A DNA stretch of 64,000 nucleotides from Nocardioides sp. GTDB taxonomy: Bacteria > Actinomycetota > Actinomycetes > Propionibacteriales > Nocardioidaceae. Position numbers and translations under genes: made by a program. Below the pieces are notes generated by a model, which had not been told where the DNA came from, did no database searches, and saw only the letters and a list, made by a program, of their open reading frames with translations. Below are positions 50,504 to 58,854 of this stretch, piece by piece; within the stretch, counting starts at the first letter, position 1; each line of letters begins with the position of its first letter. Where the stretch lies: NCBI GenBank assembly GCA_037045645.1, contig JBAOIH010000001.1, forward strand, positions 1,054,001 to 1,118,000, written 5' to 3'.

Positions 50504-51712
50504 TTGGCCGATCATCCGATTCGTTGGATGGTCGGCCTTTGCGTCCTTCTGGCCTTGATCGCCGGGGGGATCTCGTGGCGCGCCGCCGACGACCACGGCG
50601 ACGTCGATCTGCCCGCCCCGCAGCTTCAGGAGTCGTTGTCGCAAAGCACGGTGCAGGCACTGCGTGGCTTTGCTCGCGCCGTCCGTACGCGAGACGCGCA
50701 GGCGGCCATCCGGTGGGGCGTACCCGACTCCTCGACCCTTCCGGACCTGGTGGACAACGCAACGGCGGCCCAGGTCCGCGGCTTCGCGCTGCGACTGATC
50801 GAGACGCGCACGCCACGACCCAACGGCAATTTCTCCGCCACGGTCGCGACGACGTGGGCGTACGCCGGCTTCGACAAGGCCATGGTGCGCACCGAACTCG
50901 ACGCCAGGTTGCGGCGTACGCGTGACGGTGTGCGGTTGGTGGGTTTCGGTGGGGGTCCTGCGGCGTTGCCGGTATGGCTCGCCGGACCCGCGCAGATCCG
51001 GCGAGAGGGCGCGTTGTTGCTGGTCTCGCAGGCCACGCCCCACGCGACCGATGCCCTGCGGACCTACGCGCGCAGAGCCGTGCCGCTCGTCCGACGGATG
51101 CTGCCGGACTGGCCCGGGCGCCTCGTGGTCGAGGTGCCTGGTCGAGGCGGGCTCGCGGGTGCACTGGGTGCCGAGCCGGGGACCTACGACAACATCGCGG
51201 CGGTGACGGCCGCCCAGGACGGCTCCACTGCCCCGGATGCGCCGATCCACGTGTTCGTCAATGCCGACGTGCTGGGCAGGTTGCGCCCGGCCGGTGCCCA
51301 GGTCGTGCTCAGCCACGAAGCGACCCACGTCGCGACCCGCGCCGCAGGCAGCGCCCTTCCGTCGTGGGCGATCGAGGGGTTTGCCGACTACGTCGCTCTG
51401 CGTGATGTCGACCTGCCGTTGACCGTGACGGCCGGTCGGATCCGCGAGGTGGTGCGGCGGGACGGGCTTCCCGAGGCGCTGCCCGATGCGGCCGACTTCG
51501 AGCCCGGTGCGCCCGATCTCGAGGCGGCGTACGAATCCGCCTGGATCGCCTGGCGGGTCCTGGCCGACGCGCTGGAGGACGAGAAGCTGGTCGCCCTCTA
51601 TCGGGAGGCCGACCGCAGCGGATCCATGGAGACATCCCTCTCCGCCGCCGGCATGCCGGCGGGAGACCTCACTGCCCGATGGCGGCAGGCCCTGGCAGAG
51701 CTCGCCTCATGA
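50504..51712 (+). CDS. Membrane-anchored gluzincin-like metalloprotease candidate
   Basis: 402 aa. One N-terminal anchor (about residues 9-26) and a large external part. H271-E-A-T-H275 with a downstream Glu 291 in SWAIEGFADYVALR is the gluzincin pattern (HExxH plus E in an EGFADY helix), as seen in peptidase-MA-like proteins. No family name is certain. Start is TTG 50504 (13 bp after the NlpC/P60 gene) for want of ATG or GTG nearby. The stop overlaps the M48 gene, so it belongs to the riboswitch operon. Confidence 0.7.
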   Translation: MADHPIRWMVGLCVLLALIAGGISWRAADDHGDVDLPAPQLQESLSQSTVQALRGFARAVRTRDAQAAIRWGVPDSSTLPDLVDNATAAQVRGFALRLIETRTPRPNGNFSATVATTWAYAGFDKAMVRTELDARLRRTRDGVRLVGFGGGPAALPVWLAGPAQIRREGALLLVSQATPHATDALRTYARRAVPLVRRMLPDWPGRLVVEVPGRGGLAGALGAEPGTYDNIAAVTAAQDGSTAPDAPIHVFVNADVLGRLRPAGAQVVLSHEATHVATRAAGSALPSWAIEGFADYVALRDVDLPLTVTAGRIREVVRRDGLPEALPDAADFEPGAPDLEAAYESAWIAWRVLADALEDEKLVALYREADRSGSMETSLSAAGMPAGDLTARWRQALAELAS

Positions 51713-52914
51713 GCGCCAGGCGGTGGGCCTGGCTCACCCTGATCATCGGTCTCGCGGCCTTCCTGGTCGTGTTCTGGTGGCGGGTGCCCTGGCAGCCGGT
51801 GCCGGGAGGAACACCGGCGGCGGTGCCCGCGTCGGAGGTGTTCACCCGCGAGGAGATCGCGCGCGCTGAGCACTATTCCCGGTGGATCCGGGTCTGGTCG
51901 TGGTCCTCCCTGGTGATCAGTCTCCTCACGGTCGTGGCCCTGGCTCGCTCGCAGAGGCTGGGCGAGTGGCTCTCGCGCGGGCGATGGGCGCCGCGGGTCG
52001 CGATCGCCGTGGTGGTGGTGACGACCGTCGGCATGCTGACCACGCTGCCGACCGGACTGGCCGGATGGCGACTGCGGCGGATGCACGGATTGTCGACACA
52101 GCACTGGTGGGAGTACCTGCGCGACGACCTGCAGAGCACCGGCATCCAACTGGCGGTGCTGTCCTTGATGTTGATCGTGGCGGTGGGCTTGGCCCGGAAA
52201 CGTCCTCGCGACTGGCCGCTGTGGGCGGGGCTGCTCGCGGCCGGGTTCGTCGTCGCAGGGTCGTACGTCTATCCGGTCGTCATCGAACCCGCGTTCAACG
52301 ACTTCTCGTCACTGCCGGATGGCCCGTTGCGTACGCAGGTCTTCGAATTGGCCGACGCCCAGCACGTGGTGATCGAGGATGTCCTCGTCGCGGATGCGTC
52401 GCGGCGCACGACCACCCTGAACGCGTACGTGTCGGGCTTCGGCGCCACCAGGCGAGTCGTGCTCTACGACAACCTGGTCGAGGAGTTGCCCGACGACGAG
52501 GTGCTCGCGGTCGTGGCTCACGAACTGGCTCATGCGAGCCACGGCGACGTGGTGACCGGCACCCTGTTGGGCGCTGCCGGGACCTGGTGCGGAGTCGGGT
52601 TGCTCGGACTCCTCATGGGCGGCCGGATGTCGTCGGCGCGGACGGTGCCACTCGTGCTGGCGCTGATCGCGTTCGGCTCCCTGGCCGCGGCTCCGGTCGA
52701 GAACGCGATCAGCCGCAGACTCGAGACACGTGCCGACTACGAAGGACTGCTCGCCACCGGCGACGGCGCCCCGGTCGTACGCATGCAACGCCAGTTGGCG
52801 CTGCACTCCCTGGCCGATGCCACCCCACCGCGCTGGATGCACCTGTGGTTCGGCAGCCATCCGACGACCCTGCAACGGATCGCGCTGGCTCAGCGGTTCA
52901 CGACCGAGCCCTGA
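51709..52914 (+). CDS. M48-family membrane metalloprotease (Ste24/CAAX-protease-like)
   Basis: 401 aa. About five N-terminal spans (near residues 8-24, 62-80, 95-115, 145-162 and 172-190) precede the zinc site H271-E-L-A-H275 and the third ligand in SRRLETRADYEG. The long membrane N-terminus and PAFNDFSSLPDG segment match Ste24-type M48 proteases. The physiological substrate is unknown. ATG 51709 overlaps the preceding stop (ATGA). Confidence 0.85.
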   Translation: MSARRWAWLTLIIGLAAFLVVFWWRVPWQPVPGGTPAAVPASEVFTREEIARAEHYSRWIRVWSWSSLVISLLTVVALARSQRLGEWLSRGRWAPRVAIAVVVVTTVGMLTTLPTGLAGWRLRRMHGLSTQHWWEYLRDDLQSTGIQLAVLSLMLIVAVGLARKRPRDWPLWAGLLAAGFVVAGSYVYPVVIEPAFNDFSSLPDGPLRTQVFELADAQHVVIEDVLVADASRRTTTLNAYVSGFGATRRVVLYDNLVEELPDDEVLAVVAHELAHASHGDVVTGTLLGAAGTWCGVGLLGLLMGGRMSSARTVPLVLALIAFGSLAAAPVENAISRRLETRADYEGLLATGDGAPVVRMQRQLALHSLADATPPRWMHLWFGSHPTTLQRIALAQRFTTEP

Positions 52915-52944
52915 ACCAACTCACGGGCCAACTCAAGGGCCGCC

Positions 52945-54804
52945 TCACAGATAGAGCGCGGCGACGTCGTCCTTGAACTCACGCAGCACCACGTTTCGTT
53001 TGAGTTTGAGGCTGGGGGTGACGTGGCCGCGTTCCTCGGTCCAGTCCTGCGCCAGGATGCGGAACTTGCGGATCGACTCGGCCTTGGAGACAGACTCGTT
53101 CGCGGCGTCGATCGCCCCCTGGATCTCGCGGATCAAGGCGGGTTCGTGCAGCAGGTCCGCCGGCTCGGCCGACAGCCCGTTGGCCTTGGCCCAGGGGGCC
53201 AGGTGTTCCTCGTCCAGGGTGACGAGAGCGGCGATGAAGGGCTCACCGTCGCCGACGACCAGGCACTGCGACACCAGCGGATGAGCGCGTACGCGGTCTT
53301 CCAGGAGACCTGGCGCGACGTTCTTGCCGCCTGCGGTGACCAGGATCTCCTTCTTGCGGCCGGTGATCCGGACGAATCCCTCCTCGTCGATCTCGCCCAG
53401 ATCTCCGGTGTGGAACCATCCCGCGTCGTCGAGGGCCTCGGCGGACGCCTCCGGATTGTGCCAATAGCCCGAGAAGACCTGCCCGCCCCGGAACAGCAGT
53501 TCCCCGTCGTGGGCTACGCGTACGTGCGTGCCGGGCAGCGGCCGGCCGACGGTGCCGACCTTCACCGCGTCGGGAAGGTTGACGGTCAGCGCAGCCGTGG
53601 TCTCGGTCAGGCCGTACCCCTCGAGAATGGTCAGCCCCACGCCCCGGTAGAAGTGGCCCAATCGCTCACCCAGCGGCGCGCCACCCGAGATGGCGTACCT
53701 GCATCGACCCCCGAGTGCGGCGCGGAATCTGCCGAAGAGCAGACGGGAGAACACGGCGTGCCGCGCGCGCACCGAGAGCGGCACCCGACCGGCCTCAAGG
53801 CCGCGTGAGTACGCGATCGCGGCGTCGGCCGCGCGTTGGAAGATCGCACCCTTCCCATCGGCGGTCGCGCGCTGCGAGGCGGTGTTGAAGATCTTCTCGA
53901 ACACGCGCGGCACGGCGAGCACGAAGGTGGGCTGGAACTCGGCCAGGTCATCGACCAGGTTGCGGATGTCGGGTGCGTGGCGCACCCGCACCCGCTTCAT
54001 CACGCAACCGACCTGGATGATGCGGGCGAAGACGTGCGCGAGGGGCAAGAAGAGCAGCGTGGACGCGTCCGGGTCGTCGAAGAGCACGTGGAGTTCGTCG
54101 GTCGCGACGGTCAGCTCGAACAGGAAGTTGCCATGCGTCAGGACGCATCCTTTCGGCCTCCCGGTGGTGCCACTGGTGTAGACGAACGTGGCGGCGGTCT
54201 GCGAGGTGGCACTGCGGCGGCGTTCGTCCCAGGTCGCGTCGGACACGTCGGCGCCGAGCCGAGACAACACCTCCACGGCGTTGTCTTCGATCGCCCACAC
54301 GTGGTGCAAACACGCCAGGTCCGTCCGTACGCTCGTCACCTTGGCGGTATGGGCAGGGGTCTCCGTGATCACGGCCTTGGCCTCGGAGTCGCCGAGGATC
54401 CACGACACCTGCTCGGGTGAGGACGTCTCATAGATCGGCACGGTGACCGCTCCGGCGCTCCAGATCGCGTAGTCGAGCAGGGTCCACTCATAACGGGTGC
54501 GTGAGATGAGGGCCACCCGGTCCCCGGGCTCGATCCCGGAGGCGATCAGTCCCTTGGCGACCGCGCGTACCTCGTCGCGGAACTGCGCCGCGGTGACATC
54601 GGCCCAGCCGTCGCCGGCCGGCCCAGAGTCCGGCCCAGAGACCGGCCCAGAGACCGGCCCAGAGACCGGCCCAGAGACCGGCCCAGAGATCGGCCTGGAG
54701 AACAGAACGGCCTCGGGATGCTCCGAGGCGTTGCGTACCACCACGTCGGTCAGGTTCGCCGAGGGTGGGATCTCGTGGGTCAAAGGGTTGGCGAACTCGC
54801 GCAC
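52945..54804 (-). CDS. Long-chain fatty acyl-CoA synthetase (FadD15-like)
   Basis: 619 aa from GTG 54804. It activates fatty acids with ATP and CoA. AMP-binding motifs are YTSGTTGRPKGCVLTHGN, EGYGLTETTAA and GWFHTGDLGEIDEEGFVRITGRKKEI (key GDxGxxDEDGF-type segment). GATCCCCGGAGGAAC gives a ribosome-binding site on the minus strand. An unusual (SGPV)n tract of about 24 residues near residue 40 is encoded by 12-bp tandem repeats. M. tuberculosis Rv2187 fadD15 is in the same neighbourhood. Confidence 0.93.
   Translation of the reverse strand: MREFANPLTHEIPPSANLTDVVVRNASEHPEAVLFSRPISGPVSGPVSGPVSGPVSGPDSGPAGDGWADVTAAQFRDEVRAVAKGLIASGIEPGDRVALISRTRYEWTLLDYAIWSAGAVTVPIYETSSPEQVSWILGDSEAKAVITETPAHTAKVTSVRTDLACLHHVWAIEDNAVEVLSRLGADVSDATWDERRRSATSQTAATFVYTSGTTGRPKGCVLTHGNFLFELTVATDELHVLFDDPDASTLLFLPLAHVFARIIQVGCVMKRVRVRHAPDIRNLVDDLAEFQPTFVLAVPRVFEKIFNTASQRATADGKGAIFQRAADAAIAYSRGLEAGRVPLSVRARHAVFSRLLFGRFRAALGGRCRYAISGGAPLGERLGHFYRGVGLTILEGYGLTETTAALTVNLPDAVKVGTVGRPLPGTHVRVAHDGELLFRGGQVFSGYWHNPEASAEALDDAGWFHTGDLGEIDEEGFVRITGRKKEILVTAGGKNVAPGLLEDRVRAHPLVSQCLVVGDGEPFIAALVTLDEEHLAPWAKANGLSAEPADLLHEPALIREIQGAIDAANESVSKAESIRKFRILAQDWTEERGHVTPSLKLKRNVVLREFKDDVAALYL
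54620..54703. repeat. 12-bp tandem repeat within the acyl-CoA synthetase gene
   Basis: Six copies of GGCCCAGAGACC (first with TCC, last with ATC) cover 54620-54691, and a diverged copy follows to 54703. On the coding strand they give SGPV/SGPD repeats between the N-terminal and AMP-binding parts. Copy number can change without breaking the frame. Confidence 0.9.
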
Positions 54805-54956
54805 AGTTCCTCCGGGGATCACGACGGTGCCAGGCAACCGTGACAGTGTCGCAGGCGATCCCATGTCGTAGGGATGCCGGTCGCCCGGTGCGGGAAAGGA
54901 CCGGGTGGCGCGGTAGTCTCCTTGGGCTGGCCCAGCGGATCTAGGTGGAGCACACA

Positions 54957-55391
54957 ATGGCCGAACAGACTTCGTCCTCGATCGTCATCGAGGCGGAACC
55001 CGCCGACGTCATGGAGGTGATCGGCGACTTCTCGGCATACCCCGAGTGGGCCAAGGGCGTGAAGATCGCCGAGGTGCGCTCCGAGACCGACGGTTGGGCC
55101 GACCGTGTCCACTTCCTGCTCGACGTGCCGCCGATCCGAGACGAATACACGTTGGAATACCAATGGGACGGCTATGACGGGGTCACCTGGCGGCTGGTCG
55201 AGGGCAACGTGCTGACCCACATGGACGGGGCGTATCTGCTGCGCGACCTCGGTGGCAGCACCGAGGTCACCTATCGCCTGGCCCTCGACGTCTCGATCCC
55301 GTTGATCGGGATGATCAAGCGCAAGGGTGAGCGGATCATCATCGACACCGCACTCAAGGGCCTCAAGCAGCGCGTCGAGCGCGCCGACTGA
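54957..55391 (+). CDS. SRPBCC-family (START-like) protein
   Basis: 144 aa. The helix-grip fold is visible: SSSIVIEAEPADVMEVIGDFSAYPEWAKGVK at the start (key DFSAYPEW) and LKGLKQRVE as the long C-terminal helix. Such proteins bind lipids or other hydrophobic ligands; the ligand is unknown. ATG 54957 has AGGTGGAG 6-14 nt upstream and TAGTCT at 54914-54919 as a likely -10. M. tuberculosis Rv2185c (TB16.3) is of this family and is close to fadD15 too. Confidence 0.9.
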   Translation: MAEQTSSSIVIEAEPADVMEVIGDFSAYPEWAKGVKIAEVRSETDGWADRVHFLLDVPPIRDEYTLEYQWDGYDGVTWRLVEGNVLTHMDGAYLLRDLGGSTEVTYRLALDVSIPLIGMIKRKGERIIIDTALKGLKQRVERAD

Positions 55392-55417
55392 GACTGGGCG
55401 AGGGTCGAGCGGAATTG

Positions 55418-55831
55418 GTGAGCGACGGACACGAGGAGGCCGCCGAAGGCGGTGCATCCCGTGACGAGGAGGTCGGCAGCCTCACCGATGAGACGCTGAA
55501 ACTGTTCGGCGCTCTCTTCGACCAATCCGAGGGCTCTGCATTCGGTGCATCCTCGTGGGCGGACCGTGCCGCGGCCGCCGCGCATGACCTCAACGACCAC
55601 ATCGCCACGGGCAGTGCCGAATGTCGCGTGTGCCCCGTCTGCCGGGTCATCCACGCCTTCCGGGAGACCAGTCCGGAGGTGCGCGCGCACCTCCGGGTCG
55701 CCGGAGGCGCTCTGTTGGAGGCCGCGGCCGGCGTCTTGGCGAGCGCTCCGGATCTGAAGGAACAGCACGATGCGCGTCGCCGGGAGGCACGCCCCGAACC
55801 AGGTGACGAGGACGACCGGAGCGACGCATGA
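55418..55831 (+). CDS. Small conserved protein with CPVC motif
   Basis: 137 aa from GTG 55418 (TTG 55415 also possible). Acidic helical N-terminus (LTDETLKLFGALFDQ), then SAECRVCPVCRVIHAFRE with CxxCxxC, which could bind zinc, and a helix LRVAGGALLEAAAGVL before a charged tail. Not recognised. It overlaps the ROK kinase start by 4 bp, so the SRPBCC protein, this gene and the kinase form one operon. Confidence 0.65.
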   Translation: MSDGHEEAAEGGASRDEEVGSLTDETLKLFGALFDQSEGSAFGASSWADRAAAAAHDLNDHIATGSAECRVCPVCRVIHAFRETSPEVRAHLRVAGGALLEAAAGVLASAPDLKEQHDARRREARPEPGDEDDRSDA

Positions 55832-56784
55832 CACCGCTCTGGGTGGGCGTCGATATCGGCGGTACGAAAGTGCTCGCGGCGGTGGTGGACGACCAGGGAA
55901 GGGTGGTGCGCTCGGCCACACTGCGTACGCCCGGTCGGCGGGTGGAGGTGGCCGTCGTGGAGGACACGCTGGTTGCTGCGGTGCGTGAGGTCGCCGCCGG
56001 AGCGCCGCTGCGAGGCGTCGGGATCGCTGCCGCTGGATTCGTGGATGCCGAGGGGGAGCGGGTGATGTTCGCCCCGCACCTGCCGTGGCGCGGCGAACGC
56101 GTACGAGAACGGCTGGCCGCTCGTCTCCAGACGCCTGTCGAACTCGACAACGATGCCAACTGCGCGGCGCTGGCCGAAGCGACGTACGGCGCTGCGCGTG
56201 GCGCACGTCTGGCCGTGATGATCACCCTCGGGACCGGCATCGGCGGTGCGGTGCTGATCGAGGGACGCGTGCTGAGGGGGGCGCATGGGATGGCCGGAGA
56301 GTTCGGCCATATGCAGGTCGTCCCCGACGGGGCGCCCTGCGAGTGTGGCAAACGGGGCTGCTGGGAGCAGTACTCCTCCGGCAACGCACTGGTGCGACAC
56401 GTCCAGCAGGGTTGGGGCCGAGGTCCCACACTCCTGGAGGAGATGACCGAAGGGGACGTCACACGCCTGACCGGCCCGATGATCAGTCAGGCCGCTGCGG
56501 CAGGTGACCTGGTCGCCAAGTCCGCCTTCGCCTCGATCGGCGACTGGCTCGGCGTCGGAGCGGCGAACGTCGCCGCGGCTCTCGACCCCGAGGTGATCGT
56601 CGTCGGCGGCGGCGTCTCGGCCGCGGGCGAGCGGCTGCTCGAACCTGCTCGGGCGGCCCTCGCGCGATCCCTCGTCGGTGGCGACGCGCGCCCCGTGCCG
56701 CGGCTCGTGCCCGCCGAGTCCGGTCCTTTGTCGGGTGCCATCGGGGCCGCGGTGCTGGCTCGGACGCCTACGCTGGAGCAATGA
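55828..56784 (+). CDS. ROK-family glucokinase
   Basis: 318 aa. It phosphorylates glucose or a related sugar with ATP. The phosphate motif is VGVDIGGTKVLAAVV; the ROK zinc motif CECGKRGCWEQYSSG and the preceding GEFGHM His are complete; the ATP-binding VGGGVS is near residue 258. Glucose specificity is likely from the family but not proven. ATG 55828 overlaps the previous stop and the next gene overlaps its stop. Confidence 0.9.
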   Translation: MTPLWVGVDIGGTKVLAAVVDDQGRVVRSATLRTPGRRVEVAVVEDTLVAAVREVAAGAPLRGVGIAAAGFVDAEGERVMFAPHLPWRGERVRERLAARLQTPVELDNDANCAALAEATYGAARGARLAVMITLGTGIGGAVLIEGRVLRGAHGMAGEFGHMQVVPDGAPCECGKRGCWEQYSSGNALVRHVQQGWGRGPTLLEEMTEGDVTRLTGPMISQAAAAGDLVAKSAFASIGDWLGVGAANVAAALDPEVIVVGGGVSAAGERLLEPARAALARSLVGGDARPVPRLVPAESGPLSGAIGAAVLARTPTLEQ

Positions 56785-57239
56785 ACCCGCGCGAGGACGA
56801 ACCCGACCTCGACCGCGCCTGGCGCGACATCGTCGACAATTTCGGGGAACGCGCCTGGCTGGAGGAGACCCCGGACCAGCCGACGCCTGAGCAGCCGACG
56901 CCCCACGACGCGGCCCCTCGCGACGAGGCTGGGTCGGGGCGCAACCTCTTCGAACCGGTGCCCGGCCTCGACATCTTCGCGCCGAAGTGGGACGACGACG
57001 AGGACTTCGTCCCGCCGCCACCGCCGGCGATGGTCCGGCCCGAGCCGCCGCGGCTGGTGGCGTGGGCGGGGGTCACCGTAGTCCCGTTGCTGATGCTCGC
57101 GCTCGCGCTGATCGGGACGACTCCGCCGCCCATGCTCGCGTACGCCTGCCTGGTCTGGGCCGTCGGCGGCTTCGCCTACCTGGTCTTCACGATGCCGCGC
57201 GGCCCGCGCGAACCCTGGGACAACGGGGCAAAGGTCTAA
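56781..57239 (+). CDS. Small membrane protein with acidic/proline-rich N-terminus
   Basis: 152 aa. About 90 hydrophilic residues rich in Asp, Glu and Pro, then two spans (VAWAGVTVVPLLMLALALIG and MLAYACLVWAVGGFAYLVF) and a short tail. This matches small actinobacterial proteins encoded beside ROK glucokinase; the function is unknown. Its TAA overlaps the stop of the convergent lipase gene by 3 bp. Confidence 0.7.
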   Translation: MNPREDEPDLDRAWRDIVDNFGERAWLEETPDQPTPEQPTPHDAAPRDEAGSGRNLFEPVPGLDIFAPKWDDDEDFVPPPPPAMVRPEPPRLVAWAGVTVVPLLMLALALIGTTPPPMLAYACLVWAVGGFAYLVFTMPRGPREPWDNGAKV

Positions 57240-58015
57240 CCGGTGACCCGGGCCACGAACTCCAGTGACTCGTCGAAGATCGCCTCGGCATCGTTGTCCA
57301 GCGTGGCCACGTGATAGCTGTCCTGGAGCAACCGCTCCGTGTAATCGCTGCTGGAGACGCTGGCACCGATGATGCGTGACGACGACGGATCCACCACGTG
57401 GTCGTCGATCGAGCGGAAGTAGAGGATCGGAGCCGTGATCCGCGAGAGGTCACCGCGCAACACCTTGTACGCCGAGAACATCGAGTCGGCCGCGCGCAGC
57501 GGGGTCTTCGGGTACGCGTACTCCTCTCCTCCGGGCTTCTTGATGTCGTTGCCGATGGCGGGGAACGCTGCCACGACGTGTTTGAGCAGCGGCAGCAGTT
57601 TGATGTCCTTGCGCTCGGAGTTGACCGCAGGATTGACCAGGATCACCCCCGCGATCCGGTCCGGGTGGTCGGCAGCGGTCCGCAGCGCCAGGGCGCCACC
57701 CATCGACAGACCGGCCACGACGACCTCGTCGTTCTCGGCCGCCAACTTCTCGAAGGCGCGGGTGATCTCGGCGTACCAGTCGGCCCAGCCGGTCTTGTTC
57801 ATCTCCTGCCAGGTCGTGCCGTGTCCGGGCAGCCGAGGCATCTCGACGGCGTACCCCTGCGCAGCGAAGCGTTGCGCCCAAGGACGCACCGAATGTGGTG
57901 AGCCGGTGAACCCGTGGGACACCAGGATTCCGATTCGGCGACCGCCGGTCCTGGCCGGATCGGCGGGCGACGAGAACGGCTGGGCGTGCTCTTGGACATG
58001 ATCGGCAATCGGCAT
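57236..58015 (-). CDS. Alpha/beta hydrolase (carboxylesterase / monoacylglycerol lipase type)
   Basis: 259 aa. The oxyanion segment is ILVSHGFTGSPHSVRPWA, the nucleophile elbow is GLSMGG with Ser104, and the acid and His are in SIDDHVV and DSYHVATLD. It resembles Est30-like carboxylesterases acting on short or medium acyl esters. ATG 58015 has CAGAAT (58023-58028, minus strand) 7 nt upstream. The adjacent acyltransferase gene is divergent. Confidence 0.88.
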   Translation of the reverse strand: MPIADHVQEHAQPFSSPADPARTGGRRIGILVSHGFTGSPHSVRPWAQRFAAQGYAVEMPRLPGHGTTWQEMNKTGWADWYAEITRAFEKLAAENDEVVVAGLSMGGALALRTAADHPDRIAGVILVNPAVNSERKDIKLLPLLKHVVAAFPAIGNDIKKPGGEEYAYPKTPLRAADSMFSAYKVLRGDLSRITAPILYFRSIDDHVVDPSSSRIIGASVSSSDYTERLLQDSYHVATLDNDAEAIFDESLEFVARVTG

Positions 58016-58074
58016 GGCGCCGATTCTGCACTAGGGTCTATCCGTTGCGTAGCGCGCGGTGAAAGGTCGACAGC

Positions 58075-58854
58075 GTGTTCTATTGGTTCCTCAAGTGGGT
58101 GGCACTCGGGCCCCTGCTCCGGGTGATCTTCCGCCCGGTCACCGAGGGTGAGGAGAACGTGCCCGACAGCGGCCCGGCGATCCTGGCCAGCAACCACCTG
58201 TCGTACGCCGACTGGCTCTTCATGCCGCTGACCCTGCAGCGCCGAGTGACGTTCGTGGCCAAGGCTGAATATTTCACCACCCCGGGCATCAAGGGATGGT
58301 TCCAGAAGCTGTTCTTCTCGGGCGCGGGTCAGGTGCCGATCGATCGTACGAGCGCCTCGGCCGCCGAGGGCGCGCTCGCGTCCGCTACCCGGATCCTCGA
58401 CGCGGGCGAACTCTTCGGCATCTACCCCGAAGGCACTCGCAGCCACGACGGTCGGCTCTATCGCGGCAAGACCGGCGTCGCGCGCTTGGCGCTGGAGACC
58501 CGGGTTCCGGTGATCCCGGTCGCGGTGGTCGGCACCGATGTGGTGGCTCCTCCCGGCAAGAAGTTCGGGTCCTTCACCCGTCCCGTAGTCCGCTTCGGCA
58601 AGCCGTTGGACTTCTCCCGCTACGAGGGCCTGGAGAACGACCGCTTCATCCTCCGCTCGATCACCGACGAGATCATGTACGAGATCATGCGGCTGTCCCA
58701 GCAGGAGTACGTCGACCTTTACGCCGGCCGGGCCAAGCAGTTGGCCCACCAGGCGGACAAGGAGGCCAAGGAGGCCGCTCGCAAGGCCAAGGCCGAGGCG
58801 AAGGCCGAGGCGGGCGACACCAGCGACGACGACGAGGCGAGGAAGGCGTCCTGA
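58075..58854 (+). CDS. 1-acyl-sn-glycerol-3-phosphate acyltransferase (PlsC type)
   Basis: 259 aa. It acylates lysophosphatidate or a related acceptor at the membrane. Block I H41-x4-D46 (SNHLSYADW), block III PEGTRS (118-123) and the GKTGVARLALE region are present. A 35-residue Lys/Ala/Glu-rich tail follows. GTG 58075 has GTGAAAGG about 10 nt upstream; TAGGGT near 58033 is a likely -10. M. tuberculosis Rv2182c is the syntenic acyltransferase. Its stop overlaps the CTG start of macS. Confidence 0.9.
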   Translation: MFYWFLKWVALGPLLRVIFRPVTEGEENVPDSGPAILASNHLSYADWLFMPLTLQRRVTFVAKAEYFTTPGIKGWFQKLFFSGAGQVPIDRTSASAAEGALASATRILDAGELFGIYPEGTRSHDGRLYRGKTGVARLALETRVPVIPVAVVGTDVVAPPGKKFGSFTRPVVRFGKPLDFSRYEGLENDRFILRSITDEIMYEIMRLSQQEYVDLYAGRAKQLAHQADKEAKEAARKAKAEAKAEAGDTSDDDEARKAS

